Below, piece after piece: positions 44,568 to 53,345 of a DNA stretch of 64,000 nt. This DNA is from Sphingobacterium sp. lm-10. Its GTDB lineage: Bacteria; Bacteroidota; Bacteroidia; Sphingobacteriales; Sphingobacteriaceae. The DNA is taken from assembly GCF_023554555.1 (NCBI RefSeq), contig NZ_JAMJWC010000002.1, forward strand, positions 124,001 to 188,000. Reading direction: 5' to 3'. Numbering within the stretch: the stretch's first letter is position 1; every line of letters begins with the position of its first letter. The position numbers and the translations under genes were made by a program. The notes beneath the pieces were generated by a model. That model searched no databases and was not told where the DNA came from. It worked only from the letters and a program-made list of their open reading frames with translations.

Positions 44568-46388
44568 TTAACGACGCACGCAGCGAACATTTTGAAAGGA
44601 TGATTCGAGAAGACCCGTTCCTATAGCGCTTATTGAGAGTGCTTCCAAAACATTTGGAGTGATAGAGTTGTAGGCAGCCACAGGGAATAAGGGCGGCACT
44701 CTCGTGGCCCGGAAACCATATGCCCCTAATCCAAGCGCGCCTCCCACATCTAGCAATCGATCTGAAGACCATAACCGCACTTCCGTACCGTAGTTGGCAG
44801 GAGTCGCCTGAATAGTAATTATCCCATCAACAAGTCCAAGAGAAGTCCCTGATCCATTCATATTAAACCGCAAATTAGAACTAGGATATGGAGCCGCAGC
44901 TCCAGTTGCAGTATATTCATAGTACCCCCTGCCATCGACAACACCATAAAAGACACTACTCGAAGGACCAGTAGACCCCAGCAGTCCCGACGTTCCTAAA
45001 CTAGAAAATTCAGTCCCGGTTGGCTGCCTCCAGACACTGAGCCCATCGCTTGGTCGGGTAGTTGGGTGCACCTGCGCACAAGGGTCTCCATTGACGCCAA
45101 ACATATAAGGCGTGATGGAACGGAAAGGAAAATAAGAAGACCGCATATTTGTATGCACAAGGGTTCCATGAAATCGATAGGGGTTTCTACTTTTTGTTGG
45201 ATGGAGATACAAATTCGTTCTAGCCCATCTAGCCGTTCCCAAGGTTAGCGGTGACTCAATTAAATCGATTTTGGCATTATATGTCCGACCAGCCTGCATA
45301 CCTGTTGCCGTGAAAGGAAAAACCGTATTTAAACCAGCGAATGTCCGCACTGTAGGACCATCATCCATCGCAATTGTGACATTGGATAAGGTAACCGTCA
45401 AATTGGGAAAAGACGCTGGAGTGGCAGAATAATAATAGATCGCTTTGCGATCGTTGAACCCAGCGTCTACGTTCTGAAGGTTAGCTACCGTAAAGCTCGT
45501 TCCTGGTGTATATGTCGTTGGGGATGTAATCTGTCCATCAAGTAGTCCAAACATTCCGCTAGTGAGCGGCGATGGACCGCCGACTAATCCACCAACACTG
45601 ATCCCAAGCTGTCTAATTTCATCTGCAAACATACCTCTAGCATCTACTTCGATGGCCAAGCGTGCCACTTGATGACGAAATACCACTGCTAGTGGCGTAT
45701 TTGGAACTCCTGCAGCTGATATGGATATTGTGCCTGTTGCATACAGGAAGTCCGAATTTATCCCGGTAGATATTTGAACATTGGTTCCCATATTGGTTAT
45801 TGGAGGAATGTCATTGGCATCATTATAGGAGTAAGCATACCAGCGATAAGTATCCCCTCTCACCACTTCAATTTGCTGGGTTGTATCCAATACTGTTGTT
45901 GTAGAAGAGGTTAATTGTTTTTGTCTCCAAAAAGTCTGCGTATTACCAACCTGCTTATACAATACTAACCTATACTTATTCCCAACCGACATCGGGGTTG
46001 CAGCTCTTGCTATTCTTCCCTCAGAAATACGGCGATTAGCGTCAGCATCAGTGTTGAAGCTGCTTCCATTCCAATCATTTGTTACGGAGGTGATAACATC
46101 GAACCCGTCTCCTTCAATATAGGCACCTTTGCCAGCTATCTCATCGGATATTGATTCATTCAATAATGAAGACTTCCCTGCTTTGTCACTGCTTGGCGCG
46201 CTTGCGCGAGAATTGAGTTCTACGTTTTCAGTATCGTCCACCGATGCCTGGACTGTTAGCCAACTTGAATCTGCATTTGATAAATCATCATTATTTGATA
46301 TCCGTTCGCAGGCCGATAATATAAAGCAAATAATTAGGATATAGGGGGTTGCGTGGAGTGGTGTTCCATAGTAGTTTTGTGTTTTCAT
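44568..46388 (-). CDS. Fimbrillin-like lipoprotein (copy B)
   Basis: 606 residues from ATG 46388; the longer frame from 46472 is not used because it would run back into the small gene. Lipoprotein signal peptide with lipobox LSAC (C27). N-terminal Ser/Asp-rich linker, then fimbrillin-like domains (YRLVLYKQVGNTQTFWRQ, YRWYAYSYNDAND, FRHQVARLAIEVD), and a C-terminal domain beginning GDPCAQVHPTTRPSDGLSVWRQPTGTEF and ending FQNVRCVRR, as in copy A. Predicted surface-exposed adhesin or fimbrial subunit. A 59-codon gene precedes it by 41 nt and a terminator follows. Confidence 0.82.
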   Translation of the reverse strand: MKTQNYYGTPLHATPYILIICFILSACERISNNDDLSNADSSWLTVQASVDDTENVELNSRASAPSSDKAGKSSLLNESISDEIAGKGAYIEGDGFDVITSVTNDWNGSSFNTDADANRRISEGRIARAATPMSVGNKYRLVLYKQVGNTQTFWRQKQLTSSTTTVLDTTQQIEVVRGDTYRWYAYSYNDANDIPPITNMGTNVQISTGINSDFLYATGTISISAAGVPNTPLAVVFRHQVARLAIEVDARGMFADEIRQLGISVGGLVGGPSPLTSGMFGLLDGQITSPTTYTPGTSFTVANLQNVDAGFNDRKAIYYYSATPASFPNLTVTLSNVTIAMDDGPTVRTFAGLNTVFPFTATGMQAGRTYNAKIDLIESPLTLGTARWARTNLYLHPTKSRNPYRFHGTLVHTNMRSSYFPFRSITPYMFGVNGDPCAQVHPTTRPSDGLSVWRQPTGTEFSSLGTSGLLGSTGPSSSVFYGVVDGRGYYEYTATGAAAPYPSSNLRFNMNGSGTSLGLVDGIITIQATPANYGTEVRLWSSDRLLDVGGALGLGAYGFRATRVPPLFPVAAYNSITPNVLEALSISAIGTGLLESSFQNVRCVRR

Positions 46389-46429
46389 AATAGCGATAAT
46401 AATGGTGTTATGATTTAATTTACACCTCG

Positions 46430-46609
46430 TTATAAGTCCGTAGAACCGTAACCTTCGCCTCCGATCTCCCAATTTTCGACCGTTGGCTGATAAGGAGTTC
46501 CTTCAGAACCGCCCGATACCATTACAGAAGAGGCGGCAATACCATATTCTGTAGTTAAAGACATGACATTTACCATTGGTCTTGAGTAAGATTTTTTTAG
46601 ATTTTTCAT
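46430..46609 (-). CDS. 59-residue small protein paired with a fimbrillin-like lipoprotein (copy B)
   Basis: Read directly on the minus strand: ATG 46609 to TAA 46430, 59 codons, beginning MKNLKKSYSRPMVNVMSL and ending YGSTDL. Internal pattern KKSY-x2-P-x2-NV, then EYGIAASSVMV, a Gly/Ser-rich linker and VENWE. This matches the small protein at 41138-41311 in order and spacing. No signal peptide or membrane segment. It sits 41 nt upstream of the fimbrillin-like gene, the same arrangement as copy A. Too short for most ORF-length cut-offs. Function unknown. Confidence 0.68.
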   Translation of the reverse strand: MKNLKKSYSRPMVNVMSLTTEYGIAASSVMVSGGSEGTPYQPTVENWEIGGEGYGSTDL

Positions 46610-46844
46610 AATTTTAGTAGTTAAAAAAGTGATAATTTAAATCCGATTTTTGAACAGATAGTATCTGAAACAAAATCTCTATAATGTTAATTTAAAACAT
46701 ACTTACATTGTCTATAAAAGACAATAAAATAAACAATACACTTATTAATAAGCTATTAAATATAATACTAGTCAAGTGAATTTTTTATGCGTCAATGAGA
46801 AAAACTGAAATCAAATAAAAAAAATGACAATTCTTTCTTGGTGA

Positions 46845-46972
46845 TTAATCAAAATCTTGCCTTTGAGAAAATTAGATTATATTAGTCATTTATGTATTCA
46901 GTAATTTTAATCTTGCACAACAAAATAATTGACGAACAGGAAAGATGATATTGCTTGAATAATTTTGATTAA
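46845..46972. repeat. Inverted repeat pair flanking 106 bp
   Basis: TTAATCAAAAT at 46845-46855 and its exact complement at 46962-46972; extending two bases outward gives 12 of 13 matching. In such AT-rich DNA this could arise by chance. Confidence 0.35.
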
Positions 46973-47283
46973 CCATTAGTATTTCCTCATCAAGGCGACA
47001 CGGCAAATACAAGGCTCTAAAAACCAACACGTTAACTATTGTGCTATTTTTGTAATCAAATTTCTGCCGAAAAACAGACTATCAGCATATAAAAAAGACC
47101 TAAAATATTGGCATTATGATGTTTAAACACAGGAATATATGGGCATCTGGTCAGAAAAAATTAGGCCTATCTTAGATTTGGAATATCAAGAAGTTTTGAA
47201 CTTATAGCCTATAAATTTGTAGTACTAACACTACATTGCAGAATAAATTTTATACATATATTCGCTCATAGTGCCCGGTTATG

Positions 47284-47291
47284 TACCTTTG
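47284..47291 (+). promoter_or_regulatory. -7 box for the glycan locus
   Basis: TACCTTTG (TAnnTTTG), 82 nt before ATG 47374; the last of four such elements and the best placed. Confidence 0.45.
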
Positions 47292-47373
47292 CAAAGATAA
47301 CACCCAAGGCTACTTCAGGTTTCGGCCAAAAGAGAAACATAGCAAAACTACACGAAACAGATAACGTTCAAAA

Positions 47374-48540
47374 ATGAAAATACTGGTCGTACTAACAGCC
47401 TTTCTTGTTGCGTTTTCGCTAGGACGATTGCTGATTCCATATGTCCTATTGATAAGTTATCGCAAGCGTCTTTTTGACCCTGTGGATACCAGAAAGACAC
47501 ACAGCCAACTAGTTTCTCGACTAGGAGGCGTTACATTTGTACCGATTCAATGTGTCTTAATAGTACTTACATTGATTTTGTGCTATAGAAACAACTTGGT
47601 GGATTTTAACTTAGAGACTTTCGAGGTTTATCCTATGGTAATGGGCTTGGTGTGTGGGTTGGTTGTGCTCTTTATTGTTGGGATAACAGATGACCTCATT
47701 GGAATTAATGCCAAAACGAAGTTGTACATGCAGATATTGGTCGCTGGTTTTCTACCGATTTCTGGCGTATGGATCAATGACTTGTACGGAGTATTCTTTA
47801 TCACACAAATACCGGCATGGATAGGCATTCCACTAACCATTTTTGTTACTGTACTCATCATCAATGCGATCAACCTTATTGATGGGATAGACGGCCTTTG
47901 TTCCGGCTTGGTACTAGTAGGATGTTTGGCTTTAGGCACGCTGTTCATGATTAATGCAGCCTGGCTACATGCTTTGTTTGCCTTTATCACCGCAGGGTTA
48001 TTGATTCCTTTCTTTCATTATAATGTATTCGGAATTTCGCGCAAAAAGCGAAAAATATTTATGGGTGACTCTGGTAGCTTAACGCTCGGCCTTTCTATGT
48101 CATTTTTATCGGTAAGCTATGCCATGAACAATGGATATATCCAACCCTTCTCCGAAGGAGCAATTGTAGTCGCCTTTACCGTTTTAATCGTTCCTGTAAT
48201 GGATGTCGCTCGTGTCATGTTAGTTCGTGTACGATTGGGTACACCTATATTTCGTGCAGACCGCAGCCATATTCATCATAAGCTACTAGACCTCGGCATG
48301 TCTCATCAAAAGGCTATGATTACTATTATTTCACTTGCTGGGTTTTTTTGTATCTTTAATGCCATTGCTGTACGGTTGATCAGTAATAACATTGTGTTGG
48401 CAGCAGATTTGGTATTGTGGGGTGTATTTCATACTGTGGTAGACAAAACGCTAAAGCGTAAGCAGTCTGTTGCGACAGAAGCGAGTAATTCTGAACAACA
48501 TGAAAGTCATAACCAAGTAGTAGCAGATCAATTAAAATAG
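47374..48540 (+). CDS. Undecaprenyl-phosphate sugar-1-phosphate transferase (WecA/MraY family)
   Basis: 388 residues with about eleven membrane segments. Family motifs: RKTHSQLVSRLGG near the N-terminus, the Asp pair in GITDDLIGI (about 104), NLIDGIDGLCSG (about 168-179), MGDSGSLTLG (about 229-238) and HIHHKLLDLG (about 299). It transfers a sugar-1-phosphate, typically GlcNAc-1-P, to undecaprenyl phosphate and so starts a lipid-linked glycan. First gene of the plus-strand glycan locus; the next gene begins 37 nt later. C-terminal 25 residues are a soluble tail. Confidence 0.94.
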   Translation: MKILVVLTAFLVAFSLGRLLIPYVLLISYRKRLFDPVDTRKTHSQLVSRLGGVTFVPIQCVLIVLTLILCYRNNLVDFNLETFEVYPMVMGLVCGLVVLFIVGITDDLIGINAKTKLYMQILVAGFLPISGVWINDLYGVFFITQIPAWIGIPLTIFVTVLIINAINLIDGIDGLCSGLVLVGCLALGTLFMINAAWLHALFAFITAGLLIPFFHYNVFGISRKKRKIFMGDSGSLTLGLSMSFLSVSYAMNNGYIQPFSEGAIVVAFTVLIVPVMDVARVMLVRVRLGTPIFRADRSHIHHKLLDLGMSHQKAMITIISLAGFFCIFNAIAVRLISNNIVLAADLVLWGVFHTVVDKTLKRKQSVATEASNSEQHESHNQVVADQLK

Positions 48541-48577
48541 CTTGCGGTAACGCCTAAAAATAACTTAATATTTCTGG

Positions 48578-49537
48578 ATGAAAATAGCGATTATTGGTGG
48601 ATCAGGTTTTGTAGGAACCAAATTAATTGACGCCTTGAGCGCTGCTCCAGAGGTATCGATTATTAATATTGATAAGCAGCCGAGCCAAGCACATCCCAAT
48701 GTTACTGTCTTGGGCGATGTGACGGATGCGGACTCCTTAGCCCGATCTTTGTCAGGAACTGAGGTTGTAGTTCTGTTGGCTGCAGAGCATCGTGACGATG
48801 TTTCTCCCAGCTCCCTATATTATGATGTCAATGTCGAAGGTATGCAAAACACGCTGGAAGCGATGAACCGTCACGGTATAAAGAAACTCATCTTTACGAG
48901 CTCAGTGGCTATATACGGCTTGGATAAGGAAAACCCAGACGAATCCTTCCCTGCAGAACCATTCAATCACTACGGAAAAAGTAAATGGGAGGCGGAGCTG
49001 GTATTACAGCGTTGGGCAGAGACACATCCAGATTGGAGCATTGGGATTGTGAGACCCACGGTCATCTTCGGTGAAGGAAACCGAGGCAACGTCTATAACC
49101 TTTTGAATCAAATTGCTTCTGGCAAATTTATGCTAATTGGAAAGGGGAATAACGAAAAATCCATGTCATACATTGGCAATATCGTCTCTTTTCTCCAATT
49201 TCTAATATCTAATGTATCACCAGGGGTGCAAGTCTACAACTATGTGGATAAGCCTGACTTCACCACCAAAGATCTCGTTCATCATACCGGAAAAATTTTG
49301 GGAAAACGCATTCCTACAGTACGTATACCATATTGGATAGGGATGTTAGGTGGATATGGCTTTGATATACTAGCTTTTGTGACTAGGAAAAAATTACCCA
49401 TTAGCTCTGTTCGAGTCAAGAAGTTTTGCGCGGTGACGCAATACGACTCTACCAAAGCGATGACATCGGGCTTTCAACCGCCCTATAGTATGCAAGAGGG
49501 TTTGAGAAGAACGCTGGCTGCGGAATTTGGAAAATAA
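48578..49537 (+). CDS. NAD-dependent sugar epimerase/dehydratase (extended SDR)
   Basis: 319 residues. Rossmann loop GGSGFVG (7-13), the catalytic Y132-x3-K136 in YGKSKWEAE, preceded by FTSSVAIYG. Homologues next to a WecA-like transferase often make or reduce the initiating sugar nucleotide (for example a UDP-GlcNAc 4-epimerase or 4-ketoreductase). Substrate cannot be told from the sequence. Confidence 0.9.
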   Translation: MKIAIIGGSGFVGTKLIDALSAAPEVSIINIDKQPSQAHPNVTVLGDVTDADSLARSLSGTEVVVLLAAEHRDDVSPSSLYYDVNVEGMQNTLEAMNRHGIKKLIFTSSVAIYGLDKENPDESFPAEPFNHYGKSKWEAELVLQRWAETHPDWSIGIVRPTVIFGEGNRGNVYNLLNQIASGKFMLIGKGNNEKSMSYIGNIVSFLQFLISNVSPGVQVYNYVDKPDFTTKDLVHHTGKILGKRIPTVRIPYWIGMLGGYGFDILAFVTRKKLPISSVRVKKFCAVTQYDSTKAMTSGFQPPYSMQEGLRRTLAAEFGK

Positions 49538-49564
49538 TTATTTACGACAGAACCTTCAAGATCC

Positions 49565-51355
49565 ATGCTTAAGCAGTTCATTAAAAAATACCTAAAAAAC
49601 TTTACCTACTTCTACAGATACTTACGATACCGTATTTTTATCGTTATAGCCCTAACCTTCATGTTCGGCTTGATGGATGGGCTTGGCTTGAGCATGTTTC
49701 TTCCTCTTTTTCAAATAGCGGCAGATAGAGAAGGTGGCGCAGCCAGCACAGCCACAGAAGACAACTTTTTAATGAATTTCTTCTCCTTTGCGGGCATCGA
49801 GTTCACTTTAGTGAACATGCTAATCCTGATGGTCGTGTTTTTTGCTTTTAAAGGTCTGTTCTTTTATGTGAAATCCATTTACGACGCAAAGGTTTCGCGG
49901 TATTTTATAGTCAATACACGTAAAAATCTATTGGAGAAATTCTCGCATCTATCCTTTAGGTATTTTATTAAGGCCGACGTTGGTGCGGTGCAAAACTTAA
50001 TGACCAATGAGATAAATAACCTATTATATGCCTTCAGAGATTATCTTGTCATCATTCAAAAAGGTGTAATGGTCATCGTCTACATGATTTTTGCTTTTGC
50101 TATGAATGCGGAGTTTGCGCTCCTTATCATGATAGGAGGTTTTTTATTCAACTTTATCTTCCAGTGGATCTACAAGTTCACTCAAACCGCTTCACGGAAG
50201 TTGGTACAAGAGAGCAACGATTATCAGGGCACCATTATTCAGTTGGTGGCCAACTTCAAGTATTTAAAAGCTACTGGCTTTATTAAGGGTTATGCCAAGC
50301 GTGTAACTCAAAATATCGAGTCGATCGAAGCGGTAAACTATCGACTGGGTAAACTGGGGTCAATCACTGGCGCAATCAGAGAGCCAATCTTAATCTTTAT
50401 TGTAGCTGCAGTGATTTTGCTTCAGGTATATGTGAGAGAGAGCCCGCTAAGTACTATTATCGTCAGTTTGCTGTTCTTCTACAGAGCATTAACGAACCTA
50501 ACGGACCTACAAGCGCAATACAACTGGTTTTTAGGAAAGGTGGGCACCATGGAAAATGTGGCTCAATTCACGGAAGATATTGGGGCAAATCGTGAAGTGG
50601 AGGGCAAAACTAAATATGACTCGCTAAAACAAGGTTTGAGGTTTACTGATATCGAATTTTCTTATGGTAATCACCAAATCATAAAGGGAATAAATTTGGA
50701 TATTCCGAAGAATAAAACAATTGCGCTAGTAGGAGAGTCTGGCAGTGGAAAGTCTACGATGGTTAACCTTATTGCTGGCTTGCTTGACGCGAATAAAGGT
50801 ACATATCTGATCGATGGACAACCATTAGAATCATTAGACAAATATACCTTTCAAGAAAAGGTGGGCTATATATCGCAGGATACCGTGATCTTCAATGCTA
50901 GTATATACGACAATGTGACGCTTTGGGCGGAGCCCAATTCGGAAAACATTGCTCGGTTTGAAGAGGCTTTGTGTAGCGCTTCTTTAGCGGGTTTTGTGGC
51001 GAGTTTAGCAGAAGGCAAGGATACACTCTTGGGTAATAATGGTATTAATCTGAGTGGAGGACAAAAGCAGCGCATATCGATTGCCAGGGAGCTTTTTAAA
51101 AACGTTGATATACTGATATTAGATGAAGCTACATCGGCATTGGACTCCGAAACCGAAAAAACAATACAGGAAAACATTGATGCGTTAAAAGGTCAGTTTA
51201 CAATCGTCATTATCGCACATAGACTGGCTACTATCCGAAACGCGGATAAGGTTGTGCTGATGAATGATGGTAAAATCGTAGATCAAGGAGCCTTTGAGGT
51301 ACTTAGAGAGTCTTCTTCAAGGTTTAAGAAAATGGTACAACTTCAGGAGCTTTAA
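49565..51355 (+). CDS. ABC transporter, fused membrane and ATPase domains (PglK/MsbA-like flippase)
   Basis: 596 residues. N-terminal half (about 20-330) has six membrane helices of the ABC exporter type; C-terminal ATPase has Walker A GESGSGKST (about 390), signature NLSGGQKQR (about 495), Walker B ILILDEATSALD. Half-transporter, so a homodimer. In this locus, with no Wzx-type gene seen, it is the best candidate to flip the lipid-linked oligosaccharide, as PglK does. The following gene starts 118 nt later without a terminator. Confidence 0.92.
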   Translation: MLKQFIKKYLKNFTYFYRYLRYRIFIVIALTFMFGLMDGLGLSMFLPLFQIAADREGGAASTATEDNFLMNFFSFAGIEFTLVNMLILMVVFFAFKGLFFYVKSIYDAKVSRYFIVNTRKNLLEKFSHLSFRYFIKADVGAVQNLMTNEINNLLYAFRDYLVIIQKGVMVIVYMIFAFAMNAEFALLIMIGGFLFNFIFQWIYKFTQTASRKLVQESNDYQGTIIQLVANFKYLKATGFIKGYAKRVTQNIESIEAVNYRLGKLGSITGAIREPILIFIVAAVILLQVYVRESPLSTIIVSLLFFYRALTNLTDLQAQYNWFLGKVGTMENVAQFTEDIGANREVEGKTKYDSLKQGLRFTDIEFSYGNHQIIKGINLDIPKNKTIALVGESGSGKSTMVNLIAGLLDANKGTYLIDGQPLESLDKYTFQEKVGYISQDTVIFNASIYDNVTLWAEPNSENIARFEEALCSASLAGFVASLAEGKDTLLGNNGINLSGGQKQRISIARELFKNVDILILDEATSALDSETEKTIQENIDALKGQFTIVIIAHRLATIRNADKVVLMNDGKIVDQGAFEVLRESSSRFKKMVQLQEL

Positions 51356-51473
51356 AAGACGACTATACTTTAATTATTAATCTCGCTGTGGGCTAAAGCA
51401 TTTTAATGTGATAACGGCGTACAGATCTATTTTAAGGCTTTATCATTTTTAGGAATCTTTATACACAAAAAAA

Positions 51474-52304
51474 ATGAATAAGATATTAATTTCTATAATT
51501 GTTCCTTGTTACAATCAATCTGATTATCTAAATGAATGTCTTCAATCTGTATATCAACAATCCTATACAAACTGGGAATGTATTATAGTAGATGACGGTT
51601 CTCCAGACGATACTGAAAATGTAGCTAAAGCATGGACAGAATTAGACCATCGTTTTAGATATATTAAAAAGGAAAATGCTGGCGTAGCTAGCGCAAGAAA
51701 CCTTGGAATTATTCAAAGTTCAGGAGATTGGATTTTACCCTTAGATGCTGATGATAAAATTGGCGTTAGATATATTGAGTTAGCTTGTCCGTTTTTTAAC
51801 TCAGATTACAAGATAATTTATTGTAATGCAGAGTACTTTGGGAGTATCGTTGGGAAATGGGAACTACCTGAGTTTAGTATCGAGAGACTTGCAATTGGTA
51901 ATATCATCTTTTGCTCCGCTTTTTTTCGTCGATCAGATTTTAACAATACTTTCGGCTATGATGAAAATATTCTTTATGGATATGAGGATTGGGAATTCTG
52001 GATAACCTTAATTAAAGATGGTGGATGCGCTATAAAAATGAAAGAAGTCAACTTCTACTATAGAAAAAAAGATATGTCCCGTCAAGTTGCACTTGATAGC
52101 TCCAAAGAAAAAAAACTATCAATGCTTAAATATATTCATAACAAGCACCGAGATTTCTTTCTCGAACACATCGATTACTTGCACGATCTGGCAAATGAGG
52201 GGCTCGAATTTGCGAAAGTTAGAACTAGCAAATCATACAAGATTGGATTGGCTTTAGCAAAGCTAAAAACAACTATTATACCCAAATGGCTTTTCTCCCG
52301 TTAA
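51474..52304 (+). CDS. Family 2 glycosyltransferase
   Basis: 276 residues. GT-A start ISIIVPCYNQSDYLNECLQSVYQQ, WECIIVDDGSPDDT, and the metal-binding DADD in LPLDADDKI; acceptor-side YGYEDWEFWITL. The C-terminal part is Lys-rich. The DNA is clearly more AT-rich than the core genes (runs such as ATAAGATATTAATTTCTATA), which points to acquisition from elsewhere or relaxed codon use. Adds one sugar during glycan assembly; donor unknown. Confidence 0.92.
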   Translation: MNKILISIIVPCYNQSDYLNECLQSVYQQSYTNWECIIVDDGSPDDTENVAKAWTELDHRFRYIKKENAGVASARNLGIIQSSGDWILPLDADDKIGVRYIELACPFFNSDYKIIYCNAEYFGSIVGKWELPEFSIERLAIGNIIFCSAFFRRSDFNNTFGYDENILYGYEDWEFWITLIKDGGCAIKMKEVNFYYRKKDMSRQVALDSSKEKKLSMLKYIHNKHRDFFLEHIDYLHDLANEGLEFAKVRTSKSYKIGLALAKLKTTIIPKWLFSR

Positions 52305-52334
52305 GATCAATGTTATAACTTTTACTCAATTCGT

Positions 52335-53309
52335 ATGCTGCCAGATAACAATATCGCCATAATTATTCCTGCATATAAGCCTACTTATTTTTCTAATACG
52401 TTAGAAAGTTTAGCGAATCAGACGGATACCGCTTTCAATTTATATATCGGCGACGATTGCAGTCCATTTGATTTAGAACCCCTTATTAAACCATATAAGG
52501 ATGCTCTTAACATCACTTACTTTCGGTTCGAAAATAATCTTGGTGGTCAGGATTTGGTGGCTCACTGGGATAGGTGTTTAAGCCTCATGAATGGAGAGAC
52601 GTTTTTTATCTTGTTTTCCGACGATGATGAGTTAGAGCCAAATTGTATAGAAAGCCTAAAGAAAAGCATTGAAGTTTATGAGGAGGATGTTTTACACTTC
52701 AATCTCCAAATTGTAAACGGTGTCGGTATGCCTTTAGGTTTACCGACAAAGTTTCCAGAACACATGTCCTCCATGAGTTTTTTTGACCAATTATGCACTT
52801 CCGAAATAGTTGCCAGAATGCCAGAATTTGTGTTTAGAACAGATCATTTTTTCGAAAGTGGTGGATTTGTCAAATTTAAAGATGCGATTCGATCCGACAA
52901 TGCAACAGTCATACAAAGTGCATTTCCAAAAGGCATTCGTACGATTAACGGACCGTTGGTCCTATGGAGAGATAGTGGCATCAATATCTCATCTTCTTTC
53001 GGACCCAACTCTAAAGATCGCTTTGAAACCTTTCTAAGCACCTCTGTCTCCTTTTTTAATTGGATGGAGCTGTTTTGTTTCAAGAAAGACATCGTTTTTT
53101 CATGGTCTATTACCCAACGGTTTGATTATTTATTTAATTGTGGATATAACTTCCGACCTATTATAGGTACAAATGCGATGTTCTCGATTCTGAAAGAATT
53201 CAATCATTACCCGAAAGGTGTTTGGGGCATAGGCTTATGGGTAAATCTTATACGCTTGAAGGTTAGCCGGAAGATGAGATTCTGGTTTCTAAAATTTAAA
53301 AGGAGATAG
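52335..53309 (+). CDS. Family 2 glycosyltransferase
   Basis: 324 residues. IAIIIPAYKPTYFSNTLESLANQ, FNLYIGDDCSP, and FILFSDDDELEP carrying the metal-binding aspartates. Similar in layout to the next gene (53346), sharing the GDDCSP/IDDCSP and ENxGGxxLVxxW strings, so the two are likely related by duplication. Donor and acceptor unknown. Confidence 0.9.
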   Translation: MLPDNNIAIIIPAYKPTYFSNTLESLANQTDTAFNLYIGDDCSPFDLEPLIKPYKDALNITYFRFENNLGGQDLVAHWDRCLSLMNGETFFILFSDDDELEPNCIESLKKSIEVYEEDVLHFNLQIVNGVGMPLGLPTKFPEHMSSMSFFDQLCTSEIVARMPEFVFRTDHFFESGGFVKFKDAIRSDNATVIQSAFPKGIRTINGPLVLWRDSGINISSSFGPNSKDRFETFLSTSVSFFNWMELFCFKKDIVFSWSITQRFDYLFNCGYNFRPIIGTNAMFSILKEFNHYPKGVWGIGLWVNLIRLKVSRKMRFWFLKFKRR

Positions 53310-53345
53310 GTGTTTGGATACATTCTACGGAGAAAATTTTTTATT

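Larger units (their letters stand above)
46610..47373. other. 764-bp AT-rich intergenic region between fimbrillin and glycan loci
   Basis: No credible gene on either strand. It holds several TAnnTTTG elements on the plus strand (47045 TATTTTTG, 47173 TAGATTTG, 47212 TAAATTTG, 47284 TACCTTTG), a 7-bp inverted repeat ATTGTCT/AGACAAT with 5-nt loop (46707-46725), and a distant inverted repeat (46845-46972). It must contain the promoters for the minus-strand fimbrillin unit and for the glycan locus. Confidence 0.7.

Noticed and set aside
46389..46472. Longer start of the copy B fimbrillin
   Set aside because: It would overlap the small gene in another frame and place charged residues before the lipoprotein signal peptide; ATG 46388 fits.
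46707..46725. 7-bp inverted repeat as a terminator or operator
   Set aside because: Stem too short and AT-rich with no T-tract; mentioned within the intergenic region but not called as a separate element.
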